DNA from: Tigriopus japonicus
Taxonomy: Eukaryota > Arthropoda > Copepoda > Harpacticoida > Harpacticidae
DNA: 64,000 nucleotides
Direction: 5' to 3'
Assembly: GCA_010645155.1 (NCBI GenBank)
Contig: CM021322.1
Coordinates: 3,617,274-3,681,273 of the forward strand
Below are positions 22,401 through 36,157 of this stretch, in pieces. Within the stretch, counting starts at the first letter, position 1. Each line of letters begins with the position of its first letter. The position numbers and the translations under genes were made by a program. The notes beneath the pieces were generated by a model. The model was not told the DNA's origin, ran no database searches, and saw only the letters and a list, made by a program, of their open reading frames with translations.

Positions 22401-25400
22401 GTCCCTATGTAAGAAAAAGGCCTGAAGAAACTTACCGCCTAGGACATCCTTCGTCGACACAGCTCTCCGTATGTTTGCCATTGGAGATGATGTCGATTGA
22501 ACCTTTATGCACGATGGTCACGCCTCCCAAGGCTCTTGACACCTCGTTGACCATTTCTGGATCAGGTGAGCTGGATGGTTTGACATCGCCACGTTTTAGC
22601 ACCGTGTGGACCAAACGAGAAAACTCCATGGCGTTTGGAGTCAGGACGGCCTTCTTGTAGCCTTGGATAAGGCCGGGACTGTTTATGAGATGCCACAAGC
22701 CATCGGCATCTATCACAAGTGGAATGTTATGGGACTTCACCTGCAATCAACGTAGAAATGGGGCTAATTTTACGGCCATCTTAAAATGTCGCGCACTTTC
22801 CAATAAACTAGGATGAAAATTGCATTCTATTACTCGGCAAACGAGCTCTGTCAAGGCCCAGATTGGACTCATTTAATCGTAATGACCGATGCAAAATCCG
22901 TGGAACTGGGACAGCATTGATTCTTTGCTTTTCTGCTCTAAATAAAAATGAAGGCCTGAGGTGGAACAACAAAAAAAATGCCTGACAAATCATTTTCTGG
23001 CCAGGGTGGAACAGGTCCAGAGACAATTCAAAATCTTCCCACGATTCTCAATTCACCCGAGCTTGACAAACTGTCGCAAGTACGAAGCTAGGAATTAGAA
23101 TTCTTAACCTTGGAGTTCATTCTCAGTGAACAATGTAATCTTTTGACCTTCATCATGGAACGATCCGAGAGGAACATGAATGGAGGGAACATCATACAGA
23201 CGTAGTGGTCTTTTTCTCACATGACAAATTGATGTTCATTCAAAATGAATCTGGCTCGTTCCAATGCAAACCACGTCCCACAATGATTCATGGTGGGAAC
23301 ATGCAATGGAAACCAAAGAAGGTCAAGCTTCGAACATAAATTTTGATCTCATTTAAGCGAGCATAAAACACGACACTTCGGTGTCCTATCCGTTCCCAAG
23401 GGAGATATTCTTCTTGGTTAAAACTCGTCTCTAGAGACCGAACTTCATCATGCAGACATTTGTGTTATTCACGAAGGCTTGTTCTCTTCTCTGTCGGAAT
23501 GGGCAATTACTAGGGACAGACGGAAATTGCAAAAAAAAAAAGTTTTTTTTTATTCACAATAAAAATGCAAAGTTTCGCTCAAAAATTGTAGAATTAAGGA
23601 AATTTGAAAACAAAGCTCATTATAATGTAAAGCGCAAACAACTAATCATATCTGCAATATTGGACTAAAGACATTTCCCTCAATATTCTAAAATTTTGAA
23701 TTTAATGGTGAAATAAAAGGTTTAACAATTCAATTTTTCTTGCCAAGTGAAGCTTTTCTACCTTTTCACTGTGTGAGAAAATAAACTCAGCTTTTCTCAA
23801 ACCTTTGCATATTAAAAGGAAAAAGACAGCAAATGGACGAAAACGTCGTAATTGCTCGAGGAAACTGAAAGAAAAGGGAGCACCAAAATAACTTGATGGT
23901 TTCCCTTCCCAAGAGATTTACAGGCCAACATGAAGTTGATTGGAACAACGAAGAGGTTCTCTCTTAGGAAATGTATATACTATATAAGTGCGCAAGAAAC
24001 CTAAACACTATTGTTTTTATGAAATTCCAGTCTATATTCAAGAATCCGACTTTACACAAGCTCCTATTCATCGAAAAACTGAAAATTCAGTTTGAAAAAA
24101 AATGCGTGAAAGTTCGTCATGGGGTTCCAAAACGCTAACGATATTAGAGGAAAAAAACCCACAGCATTTTGCCAACATTTAAAGCATGGAAGCAAAACAA
24201 AGTCAATTGCACGACCCTAATACTTATTTGCCTCTTTTTGACACTTTGCACAACATAACGAAAACATGATCCTTTAATGATGGGGTTTGTGTTGATCGCC
24301 AACTCCAAGAAACACCTCTCTAAGCTTGACTTGAACTTGAGGTGTTCCAATCGATATTTCTGGTTGAATAACAACTAAAAAGCCTTTTGTAATTTGAAAG
24401 TTTTTGCTCATACTCGAGTTGTTCCCTTGGGTTTCTCACGGACAGCCCTTGACACCACCCATGAAGGCCATTTTTTGACAAATCCACCTTTTGCAGAGAT
24501 CCAAACTTTACCTTCAAAGGGGTCAAATCCGTATTTGCTGGAACTGAATTGCCTCTGCTAACGAATAGCCCAAAGGCAGACGTTTGATCCTAGATGCTCA
24601 TAACTGGCTGACCATTCAGAGTCCTCGGATTACTTCATTATCCATCTTGTCCTTGTCGCATTGTTCTAACAACTTGAAAATGGAGGAAATCAGCTCGCGG
24701 ACAACACTCTGAGAAACTCGGACTGAATTTACTCCATCCATGTGCGTGACCGATTCGGTTTGTGTCAGAAAAAAAGATGTACCCTAAGGACGTACGTTCA
24801 CCATGACGGTCAGTGAGTGATCTCAAAAATATGCACAAGCGGTTGAACAACGAGAAAAAATGAGGGAAGGAAGAGAAAATCCAAAGTACAGTCGACTCTC
24901 AAAAAAATTCCACTCCATCTCATAGTATGCTTCTTTTATGTTTCTACCTTTCTACTAATAACTAATAACTATGGGAATGATAATGATGAGTTCAAAGATT
25001 ACCTGCATACTTTTCTGGCTAGTGATGGACCGAAAGGGCTCTTAACCGAAAGCATTTGACTACAAAGTTAAAGTTATATACTTGCAAAATTGTCTTGAAA
25101 AATATAGATTGCTTATATGTTTGATGTGTTTTTCAATAAGAAAACGCAAGTTTCAGACGTTTTTGGATTGAAAAAAAATCTTCGATTTTGTAGTCGACCT
25201 CCATTTTCATAAGGCATGTCTTATTTCGGTGTCGGTAGACATACCCGAAACCGAAATTTCGGCAGAAAGTGCATTCGGTCCATCACTACTTCTGGTAGTT
25301 CCTTCTAGTTCATGAACCCTCTTATGTCTGTCTTTATGTTTGGTGAACTTTTTCTGTGCTGACGAAAGGGCTCACTTTATCGGCAGTCAACTGAGGTCAA

Positions 25401-28400
25401 GATTTATGGGTCGTGTGCTCTTTCCATTGAAAAATAAATCCATCAACGATCATTTAGTTCTTACTTTGACATAAATCATTTTCGACTTATGAAGGCTTCT
25501 ATTGATTTGACGCACTCCCACAATTACATAAGCAAAGCTTCCTTCAAAGAGCCTTTCTTTCCATTTGATCCACTTTGACTTAGCGTGTGGGTCGTGTTTG
25601 GAACACCCTTGGTCTCAAAAGAGATCGACCACCAAAAGAGATGGAGTGCATAATATCTCCATCATCCTTCCAAAGCAATCGAGCACTGGCTTACTAGGTA
25701 CGTAGTAATATCCTTTTGGACAAGCGGAATCGTTCCGGACCCAAAGAGGCGAGGTAAATGGAGAATATTTTCCATGGATCAATGAACGACTGACTGGTTG
25801 ATCCAATTCGGCTCTCGACTGAAGCTCACACAATGGGAACCCGTCACAACTTTCTTCCTTCTGCCCTTCCGACTAAGATTAAAGACACCACTACAAAACA
25901 AGAAAAAAGTGAAAGAAGAACCGGAAACTTCGAGCTTACAAACAATGCTTTAAGGATGAAGGATTTGAACTAATTGAGCTGCCCAAGATACAGTCGAGTG
26001 TCATGCCGTGTAGTTATTTGGAAGATGTTTGAATATTACCAAGGCGGGGGGGTGTGTATTTGAATGCCAGAAAATCTGGAAAAACTTTTACGAGCTATGC
26101 AAATTTTATAGGCCTCTCAAAACTTCGGGAAGTATGAGCTTGTCGGCAGCAAATCTTTTGGCAGGCATTCAAGGATGAAAACAGTGAGGTCGAGAGAATC
26201 CGGTCAAGGCCGTCGTCATTCTCATAAGAATTTTGAGAAATCGCTAGCGGATGTTAAGTGTCATTTTGACTACTGAGGTCACATAGATCTATCAATGAAG
26301 CTTGGACCTACTTATCATTGAAAACAAAGAACTACTTCAGACAAGACTAAGTTCCTTTTGAATGCTCCGTCAAAACAGCTTCATATTGCATTTTGTCTTC
26401 AGTTGAAACATGGAAATAAGAATGGGAATGAATGAGTCAATCCTCGAGTTATTTGGGTCACCATTCACTCAACGTTAGCTTCTCCTTTACTTCTCAGATC
26501 TATGAAGATTAAATATTGTCAGTTTCTAAGCGGACAGAACGGAAAAAAAGATTCCAGGAAGTCGAGTCAGCTGACAACTCGTCAGGATGTAAATCTTTAT
26601 ATAAAGCGATTGCTTTTTATGAATATGACATTAGGGTCGAGGGCCAGAAAAAGAAAGGGGGAGCTGGATTCTTAAACGCTATTTCTCCTACATTGAACTA
26701 TACGATCGGCTTAGAAAAGGTTGGGCTATCCCCTTGTTCCATGTTCATGGATGGATATTGCTGACATGACAAAAGAGCCTCTTCCGACGATACATCAAAA
26801 TGCATCTTCGGCGTTCAATATAGAGGAAATTGCCTGGAACATAATTTAATTGACTCTTGACGATGGCGAGCCAATGGTTTGGGCAAGTAGAAGAAGAGGA
26901 AGAAGGAGTGTTCCAACAACTTTTCCACAAAAAAGGCAAAGTGCCGAAAGACGGAGCACTTTTCCTGGACCGTTCGTTCTCCTTGGCTAAACTTTTTACA
27001 GCTGCTCGATCCCTTTTTCCCATTTAGTATTACCTTGACTACGTGATACTTTGGCCGGTCCCATTATCGGACGACTCGGTCCAACGACGATCTAAGGGTT
27101 GTTTTGGTGACCTCGTCCCACCAAAGTCCCTCTTCCCCCTCACAACACGGGATATAACTGCTTTAACGATAAGAACGAGGACAAGTGTATTTATGGAGTG
27201 ACATGGCTTTACGCTGCAGAGGTCAACAAATTCAAACGCCTTTCCCTTGTGGGATAAAAATACAGATTCCCCTTTACTTTTACTACTTCTGTACTTGGAA
27301 CGAATTGACTTGAGCGATATAAAGTTGGATCTGGAGCAAGAAAAGTTTTCTTATTAAGGTGGCCCACCTGCTTGCACTTGCGGTACAATCATGTGGTGTG
27401 GAGTACGAGTGCGTTGGTTGGCGGTTTCCAAACAGCTTCTCATTTATGAAACCACCCAGAGTTCCCCGTTTCATTTGAGCATTGACATTGGAGAAAATTT
27501 GCAGCAACATTCTCTCATCTCTGTACACCAATTGAAGGGAAAGGGGACGTGCATTCTTTCCCTCCCATATATTCGAACAAGGGCCACGTGTCGCTTTGTC
27601 TTGGTGGGCTTGAAAAAGCTCTGAAACTGGCATTCTTATGACGAACCAGAGACTCGTGTTCCACATCATCGTTCTCGTCCGTCTGCCTCGATCGTTCCCA
27701 AGAAACCAAAAACATTTCCCTTTACTCGCGTTCCCTGGGATCTTGTGTGGAGATTCCAAGATTGAAAAGTATGTCATGCCTCAAACCATAAAGTTAATGG
27801 TTCATAGACTCATACTTGGTACGGCGTTTTCACTCCATCCACGCTTCTATCCGACAACCATATCTATCTCGGTCTTTTTTCATCGGAATACTAGACTGTG
27901 GTACGGATGTATGGACAGCACATTGAGTGAATAAATAGAGCTGTTGAGCTACAAGAAACCTTGGAAAGCCATCATTTCCGTCTTGCCTAATGGTGCTCGA
28001 CCAAACTTGATTTGTCGTAAGCGGTTCCAACTTCAGAATGAGCCTTTTTCCCTTTCATATCGCTAAAAAGAGTCCTGAAGGTCATGTGTTCGCTTTGGAA
28101 CAATTTAAGCCGGAGAACTTGGTTGCTTTAGATAACAAAAGAAGAAGAGATGCTAATTTCCATGGGACCCCGCCTACTTTCTTTGGCTACAAGAAACCTC
28201 TTCATAGTTCTTACGACCACTTTTCCTTGGCATCCTCCCCTACTTCACATGAATGAGATTCCAAGTAAGGCACTCGATACGATTTCAGTTGTCGGTGCCA
28301 AAAACTCGACGATGACGATCAAGGGTCTGACTGCGGAAGTTGCTTAATGTCATGCTGTATAGCAATTAAAGCTTGGGGCCTCTAAATCCAGGGCTCGCCA

Positions 28401-31400
28401 TAAACTTCCGTCTCTGAAGCAGCAGGCCATTATTATGAACTTGCCAAAGAAAAGGCGTTCCAAATTTGCATGGGAACAGGGTCTCAAAAGCAATGCTCAG
28501 TGACGCAGTGGTGGTGGGAACTTGGATGCTTTTAGGACAAAAAAGCTTCGTCCTTCCATTTACGAAAGATATGGAGTTTATCTATGCCACAGAGATGTTA
28601 ATAAATCATTTCAGGTCTTTCCATCTCAAGTCTTCTTTTGTGGTGGAGCACTTATGGAACCTAGTCCAAACGTTTCATTCCCTCAAAAGTGAGAGTGAAG
28701 GCCAGATGTGCTTTGAATGCATTATTCACTTTCAGATGCGTTGTTCACGGCCAAGTTTTGGGGGGACAAAGTTCGATAAAGTAACACCCAAAGAGAGGTG
28801 AAGGAACATAAGTAGCCCAGAGTTTGTCGGCATTGAATTTGGGTGTCACGGACTAAGATGTAATCGAAGGTGCGAGCGAATGGAGGAGAGAAATTCAAAC
28901 TTGGGAACTGAAAAGATCCGAAATCGATATGCTTTGTGCATCACGCCAGATTACTAATGAATAGTTGGAACATCTAGTTGGACATGACAAGCGAGGGAAC
29001 CAATGAATCACGAAAAGCAACTTGGCTTGGAACAGTTTTTTATGCGTGAGTGATTGTTGGATTCTTTGAGGATAGCATCAAAGCAGAACATGCAAACTGT
29101 TCAATCTTGTGAGGGTTTGGCCAACCAAATTTTGGCACTTTTGGCGTTTTCAGACATTGACTGGATAGAAGCAAGATATTGGATTTGGCTCGACAGCAAA
29201 AAAACGTCGGTTTCTGGTATATTGGTATATTTTTGGCATGAGGATTATTTTGAATTCCCACGTTCTGCAACACGGAAAGCTCCATTAACCTTGAATTGGC
29301 GAAGATTAACTGAAAATGATCGGTGCAAAGCAGTCTTTTTCTAAGATCCACAAGCAGAAAAGAACCCATGATTGAACCCTTTGGACGTAAATAAATTCAC
29401 CTTTTTCGGAAGGGTTTTTGGATCGGAAGATTTTCTCGGAAGCCGTTACTACCACTTAATTATTAATCTTACTTGCTTCTTTTATAATATTGCAGATTGG
29501 AAACGCAACTCCTGTTTGCAAATGATTTTAATGATTTCATTCGCAATTTCATCTTTCTAGTTGCATTTCATTTTCATTTTGCGGTTCAACTCTTTTTGCT
29601 CTGAAAATATTTCAAGTATTCGCATTTGTGGTTTGGCGTTGCTTCATTTCTGCAACCCTTGCAACTTTAAAAAACCATTTGGCTGGTGAATTACTATTTT
29701 ACTATTATCAAATTACAGCACTTAAAGTAGGTTTATGTTTAGAAGCCTGAAAGTTTTAACCTCTGCCCTTGAAAATAGACTGATTTACCTGGAAATTCAA
29801 GACTTTTAATCGCTACAGTTTCAAAGCCCATTCCGTTGATGACTTTCCAACAATCATAGACATCATAGATATGTGTGTGTAATTTGCTAATGTTCTGACT
29901 TTTATACCCCCGTCCTTTGACAAAAGAAGCCCATTTATTCAATACACTAACTTTCTTGCCAGTCATTCAAGTTTTGCACTTTCCGTCTCCTAGTTTCGCC
30001 GTTTCGACCCACTAAATTCATTATTCGAAAGTTCATTCTAGTGGCTCTCCAACTAATCAACTACATACGTTTGTGCCACATGGTGAGAGGGTCTGTTGGG
30101 GCACACATGTTGTCCAATTGGAAAACGTAGACCATGCTTAGTCAGCAATGACTTGACTGGGGTTTGTACGTACCCAGTGGGTGGGGGATTCAGACAGATT
30201 CCCCATCTCTCTCTCTCTATGCTGATTCGGGATGAATTGGATCACTTAGTGGACAGATTAATTTCTTGTGGTCAGTTATACCACTGTACAAAATAGTCGA
30301 CAAAAGCAAGGATAAACTCTCTATCATTTGCCAACTAGATACTTGAACATTAATAGACGGGGATTAGGAGTAACTTGGTCTCCAACCGTTTTCAACTAAG
30401 GTTAATGGAACTCTATGCTTGGAGAAGACAATGGGACAATCAAGTAAGACCCCTTCATCCGCTCTTTCCGTAGACAAGTCGACGTTTTCCCCTCAGGGAA
30501 AGTAAGCCAAGGATGGGAATCCAATCAAGACATGGTCCGGGGATATCTGATGGGGGAAAGTTCTTAATACCACTCTCGAGAATCTGACAGTTTTCTTTTA
30601 GAAATAATGTGAGAAGTGAAGCGGCCCATGATGAAAAGGCTCGGAATGAAGAGAAGACCCGAGAGGAGGTTATTACGCCAATCCCAGAGTCTTCCAATGA
30701 AGCCTGTCCATTGGTCCTTTGTGCCAGAGAGCCTTGGCTTGGTGAGGGGCCCCGAGAGAGAAACGAGTCGAGAAATGGTTCGGAACGACTACACTGTAAA
30801 ATACGGATGAGTGCCCTTGAAGGGACCGACTTTCATGGCTTTGCAACAGACAATATTTTACCATCCCAATGAACATGATCCAGTCAAATTAGTCTCCTGT
30901 GGAGAGTAAATTCAAGAAAGGACTCATCGATTATCCTTCACTCCCAGGCGAATTATTGATAGGGTTTCCCGGTCATGTATTTTTTCATACTCTCAACGAA
31001 CTATCCTGCGATATTGGAACTTACCTTCTCGATGATGATGGATATTCGACCAAGCATGGATTGGTTCCGACCCAAACCTGGTCCTGAAAAGAGAAGCCAT
31101 TTGGAAGGTTTGAAACTTTTTCCTGCCCCCAAGAATGTGTTTAAGCTAGTTGCCAACACACTAGAAAGTCATTCTCATTGTCTACCATCCATCTCTCCTC
31201 CCCTTCTCTCACACGAAAACGACGACCCATCTTCCAATAAGAATACCCATCTTACTCGACCTAGGCACTGCAAACCGTTGGGTAATGATTCGAACTCATT
31301 AGTGACCATCAGCTCGCTGAAAATACACTACGGTGTTTCCTTTGGCCACACACCTTTGAGAACGAGCAAAAGAGAAGTATGATCTTGGTAAAAGAATCTT

Positions 31401-33661
31401 CACAGTGCAAGAATTTTGAATGCAAGAGGGAGGGATCCTTTCCCTCTTTCTCTGCTCTTTTCTTTTCCAGCCTCTTGAGGCTGATTTCGTGGTTGGAGGT
31501 CTCAGAGGCTCTGGTGACTCTGAACGGACTCCTCCTTAGTCATTGGTGAAGACTGAAGAGCGTCGTACTTACTACGTGTGTACGGGAGTAAGTAGGAGTG
31601 CAATGCAAGCTAATTACTTCAGTGAGGCTTATTGACAGACAAATGTCCGCCTACTCCATTCCTCAAAGTCTTTTAGTTTCACAGCAGGCGCGAAGGTGCA
31701 ATTACTCGAGGTCAACACGATTGACCTTTCGGTTGATTTTCCTCAAATTTATCAAAAGCAATTTCGGGTTTTGGAATTGTTTTACCAACGACTATGTCAC
31801 GTACTATGCTATCTAGAGCATGAAAATGAAGACCATTACTAGCGACAATTGAGATCCGACCAAGGCTACCTCGAGCTAATCAGCCTTTGAATGGTCTGAT
31901 CGCATAAAAGGATCGAGTCGTGGACTACAATCATTCCCCCAAGACCTTGTCAAACAAAGGACGGCCTTATTGTAACACAAATTTGGTGAGTCGTGTGGAC
32001 AAATGCTGTTTACATAGGCTCCCGGATAAGGACAAACCAAGGGTCTTCATTCCTCTTGTTTGCAGCAAACAAGCTCCCATACAATGCATGCCATTGATGG
32101 GCGTGGTTGTCGTGGAAGCAATAGAAATTGAAGCAAGCGCTGCACACACCCTGTCATGTGGCCATTTGAGCTTGTGAGACACTACACAACATGAATCCTA
32201 CTTGGCAAAGGTTGTCATTCCATTGGTATGGACTTATGTGAGAGTGAAAATGAGTCCGTTCCAACCATATTTTCTCACTCTAATAGCGCTCGGTAGCTGG
32301 CTCCAATCAAGTGCAAGTAATTTATTAGGATCGAACGCTTCGAGTCAGAGATGAGCTGACTCAGGCGAATGCCACTTACTCCGATTGGAATTGGGTGGAT
32401 CACCTACCAACCACCGCCTAAAGCGCTCATTCAACCACAAACGCCAAATCTGAGCTTCAGACTCAATCTAGGGATGTATGTAAAAATATGATGGAAACTC
32501 ACCAATAACCACAGCGTGAAACCGAGGCAGCCATTGATCGATCTCCTCAAGGGCGTACTCGGTATCCAGAACGGGGTGTACGATGAGCTCGGCACTGTAG
32601 CTTTTGATGACCTGACCGGCTTGTTGTTCACAGATCACGTGCACCAAATCCGCACCGGTTTTCAGAGCGGAAATGGCCGCAAAGTAAGGCGCACCCGTGT
32701 ACATAATACAACCGCCAAAGACACAGATCCGTCCACTCTGGCCTTTGTAAAGGTCACTGGTCAGTTTAGGAACAATGGTCTTGACCTGTTGGTTCAGACA
32801 GACATTGATTAACGTCTAAAAAAGCTCTGTGACACGTACAGTATTTATGGGCCCCAGTTTAGGTTCCTTGGAACGCTTGTGGGAATGTATTGGTCTGATT
32901 ATGACGTGTTCAAAAACACATTTATTACTTTACCTTGTCCTCCATTACAGTTTTAGTGGCCATGGTAAGTTTTTGAGCGAAAAAAAAAATCACAAATTCA
33001 ATGCACCATACATTCTTTTTCAGCCCATGCAGTTGGAGGAAAGAACGCTACAGAGACCTTTCTAAGGACCGTGGCACGGAAAAATGAGTAGCTGATAAAA
33101 CTTTCCACCTCAACAAACAGATTCGGAAGCTCAAACTCAGGCAAGAAATGATAAGGAGATTAAGCCACACTTCCAGTGAAGGAGATTGGAGCAACTCTCA
33201 TTATCAAAGGACAGAAAATGATGAGGGGCTTCGCTAAGTAGTACAGAATTCTGGAAAGGCACTCTTCTGAGCTCGACGTCTACTGGTATTACTAGAAACC
33301 CTTTGCAACTAAATAAATCTTCTCAACGAACCGAAAAATAGAAAAAGATGCCAAAGGAAGTACTCACGGTTTGTAAGACATTCCGACTCCGAGCGTGTGA
33401 AGAGAGGTGATGCTGACATTTGGACTTGGGTCTGGGGCTCGACCAAGGCGAACTTGGTTTGGAACCCGTTCCTTCTGCGCCGACAACCGAGGCTTGGGTC
33501 TTCCGAGGACTGGCACCCACCTCGGGTAGGTGGTCCTTGGAGGAAGACATGCCCCTCCCACTCACCAGAACAACATGGGTGCCTGAACGAAGCCTCGTGA
33601 TGGGACCACGTGCTATGGTTGACAGTTGACTGGAAGTTTCCAGGAGAAGGGAAGGCACCAT
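19457..33661 (-). CDS. NAXD: ATP-dependent NAD(P)H-hydrate dehydratase, five exons
   Basis: Exons 33661-33368, 32815-32503, 31083-31025, 22740-22436 and 19703-19457 join with matching phases (0, 1, 0, 2) into 405 residues. Family blocks in order: [24 protein letters not shown] (split: [12 protein letters not shown] and [19 protein letters not shown], exon 2), GPGLGR (exons 2/3 junction), [23 protein letters not shown] and [12 protein letters not shown] (exon 4), and the ATP-site [11 protein letters not shown] (exon 5), then [15 protein letters not shown]. The enzyme uses ATP to dehydrate damaged (S)-NADHX/NADPHX back to NADH/NADPH. About 100 N-terminal residues, including [20 protein letters not shown], look like an organelle-targeting extension, longer than in most relatives, and are the least certain part. 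Intron 3 is 8.3 kb and intron 4 is 2.7 kb; both hold repeats and no convincing nested gene. Confidence 0.92.
21800..21900. repeat. Dispersed repeat with B-box-like core
   Basis: Located in NAXD intron 4. It shares GGAAGACGGTT, TTTTGAYTCCAAAGA and GCCGGGATCGAA with the two tandem copies at 35420-35580. Read on the minus strand, GGTTCGATCCCGGC resembles a Pol III B box, so a worn tRNA-derived SINE is possible. Confidence 0.4.
25020..25288. mobile_element. Small hAT-like MITE
   Basis: A 269-bp element bounded by TAGTGATGGACCGAA and its exact reverse complement TTCGGTCCATCACTA. Flanks TTTCTGGC and CTTCTGGT match at 6 of 8 positions, an imperfect 8-bp target duplication as expected for hAT elements. 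It lies in the large NAXD intron 3 and has no coding capacity. Confidence 0.65.
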
Positions 33662-35369
33662 TGAAGACAAGCAATTTCAACGCAAGTACACTTGGGAGAC
33701 CCTCCACACATAACTAGAACGGCCTCATCAATAACAAATGCATGGAACGATGATGTTGTTTACACCATTGACTCCTTCACACTTCAACCGAACAAGGAGA
33801 GGGAGGGGTTCCTTGTCCCTGAAGGGGAAGGAGATCTTATGCAAATGATATCTCACTCGCCAGATAAAGCTGTCCCTTCTTCTCCTTTGCTAGCCAACTC
33901 GTCACATAGAAAACACGATACGATTTGCCCCAATGTTGTCCTTCTGTCCGAGTGGAACCAAGTTCCCTCCGTTCCACACTGAGCACTGATGTTTTCCAAC
34001 TTTCAAACAAGCGCAAACTGAAGCTGACGAGAAACCTTGGCGCCCCGCGCTCACTCACAATTCCTCGATTTCCATCCTCAAAGGAGTAGTCGAAGAAAAA
34101 TAGAGGAACATGCAGCATGCGGGAACGGACTCAAGAAGAGCAGACCCAGAGAAAACACAAGAGAGATCCAAGCAAGAAAAGGCCGAGACTGAAGAAGGCG
34201 CAAGACGGCGAATAAAAGCGATTCTAGCTTTTACGGGTGGCAAGACTGACCCAAATGGCGCTTGAGCTCCCCCCAACAGTCTCTTTTTCGTACAACGAGG
34301 ATGGAAATGGTCTCAAACGGGCCAACGTTCTTGGCCAATTCTTGAACAGCATGTGGAACAAGACCCAAGAACAAGACGTTGCGGAGGAAAAGACAATCAG
34401 CTGAGATTCTGCAGGGATGACACGTGACAAGGTGCCTTCAACAAAGCCATTGACCGTCCAAAGGGTTTGAACACATATGAGGCTGATCCGAAAGGCATGA
34501 CAGCTCTTGAATTTGTGATGTTTTACGATTTAGTGAGACGTATAATCTTCCATGAGGGAGTAACAACACAACCTTACGAAAATGAAGTCCAAGGTTGAGT
34601 GCTTGACTGATGGAAGTTGCGTGGAACACTTGACTTTTCTCTGAAATGTAGAGTGCGGAGGAATCCGATTCAGGGGCACCGAAATGCATTTCACAAAGTC
34701 TCGTATTGTCTGAACTTCCTACCGTCATTTTCCGTGTTATGGTGTACGTTAAACTAAAATAGCATAGCGCCAAAGCTATTCCTAAAATGGACACATCTCA
34801 GATGGAAGAATGCAGAAAAACAAAAAGTATGTTGTAGATTGTTTTCAAAGGAGAACGTGGAAACTTCTAGTTTTGGAACAAGATAGACAAGTTTTCTGGA
34901 ACAAGTTAATTTGTTCAGCTAAAAATGTAAAAGAGGGTAGAAAAGCTCCAACAATTTCAAAAAAGTTGCTGAATTGGAATACCCGGAAACGAAAAGTTTG
35001 AAGAAAAGTAACATGGGTCTAATTATGTTATTATTGGCTAATATTCCATTGAAAGGACGTCGTTTTTGCACCAAAATTTGCACATCAGTCATATTCAAAT
35101 TATGGTTTGAACTCATTTTTCAAATTATTGCATTTTATTTATACAACTATTCAAAAACTAATGATAACAATTGCATTACAGGGCTGTTTGTTTGTTGTGG
35201 AGTCAGAACGCAGCTTCGCAGCTGCGATCTGATAGAGGCTGTCCGCCATATGGGGATATTGCCGCTCCACTTGGACAAGCCATCAAGCATTAATTTTTAC
35301 CTCACCCTCGGGAATGACCCCAGGTTCGCCCATTTAAGCCGTCAAGGGCCGTGACTACTGCATGTAACT

Positions 35370-35600
35370 TAATACCACAGGTCACTAGGACTCGGCAAGC
35401 CCGGGATCGAACCGGGGCTTGCCTAGTTTTGTATTGAAAGACAGTTCAACGCTAAATTTTGACTCCAAAGAGTTGAGTTTGTAGGTTTGATTTTTGCATT
35501 GAAAGACGGTTCAAATGCTACATTTAGACTCCGAAGAGTTGAGTTTTTAGAGAGTGGCAGTCAGCCGGGATCGAATGCCAGCCATCCGCACGACAACCCG
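35370..35600. repeat. Tandem pair of a B-box-containing dispersed repeat
   Basis: Two adjacent units share TTGAAAGACRGTTCAA, TTGACTCCAAAGAGTTGAGTTT-like blocks and a GGGATCGAA core (35403-35410 and 35567-35575). The first core sits in a GGCAAGCCC hairpin (35392-35426) that resembles a tRNA T-arm on the minus strand, but no D-arm, anticodon arm or acceptor stem can be folded. A SINE-like relic, not a tRNA gene. Confidence 0.45.
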
Positions 35601-35794
35601 ACGCAGTACACACTACGTCATGCAACACACAACATGTCTCTTTTGAAGTCAAGACGTCCCAAATCGAAAGTTATTAATATTTTTCTCCACAAAGGTTCAA
35701 CAAATATAAGTGAAGAGGCACCATCCTTACTTTCCAAAATACAGGAATTTGACGCTTTTCTTGATTTTGATGTCCCTCTTGTGTAACGTGCATG

Positions 35795-35975
35795 TGTCGC
35801 CCAACATACCTTGTCTAATTCAATCAAAAGTTCGAACATGGTTGCATAGCAACAAAAAATGTAAAACAACATCTACTGATAAGAAATCAATCTTCATTCC
35901 GATTTTTGGCATAACTCCGAAAAATCGTACATTTTAATGCGTTATAAGCCTAGTCTACCCATAATCTGGATACCC
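35795..35975. repeat. Relic of the 61.3-kb foldback family
   Basis: Shares GTCGCCCAACATACCTT, then TCTAATT or TCTAAAT, and the distal end GCCTAGTCTACCCATAATCTGGATACCCCAC with the right arm of the element at 61265-61856. Only one arm survives. Confidence 0.6.
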
Positions 35976-36157
35976 CACTTAACTTGTAGCTCTCTCAAAG
36001 AAGACCTACATTTTCTACCTAACTAGAATAATGTGGATTAGCAAGGCTTTATGTAAGAAAAGTAAAGATGAAGCCGTAGCAGTTCCTTTTTGGAAGTTCC
36101 AAGGCGACTTTGATACGCAACTTGCCCCACAATACTAGTTCGGTTGGAAGAATCAAA

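Larger units (their letters stand above)
33662..36157. other. Spacer with repeats between NAXD and the ankyrin-RING gene
   Basis: No gene is called. The plus-strand frame 33692-33982, just upstream of NAXD, has no recognisable motif. Repeats occupy 35370-35600 (B-box-like family, two tandem units) and 35795-35975 (relic of the foldback at 61265). Confidence 0.45.

Noticed and set aside
30609..30872. Nested genes in the large NAXD intron
   Set aside because: Overlapping frames on both strands with no recognisable domain or splice structure; random open frames.
33692..33982. Plus-strand gene divergent from NAXD
   Set aside because: 96 open codons without a motif, signal peptide or splice partner.
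35385..35430. Possible tRNA gene around a GGTTCGATCCC T-arm
   Set aside because: Only the T-arm hairpin forms; there is no acceptor stem, D-arm or anticodon arm, and the core recurs in other repeat copies.
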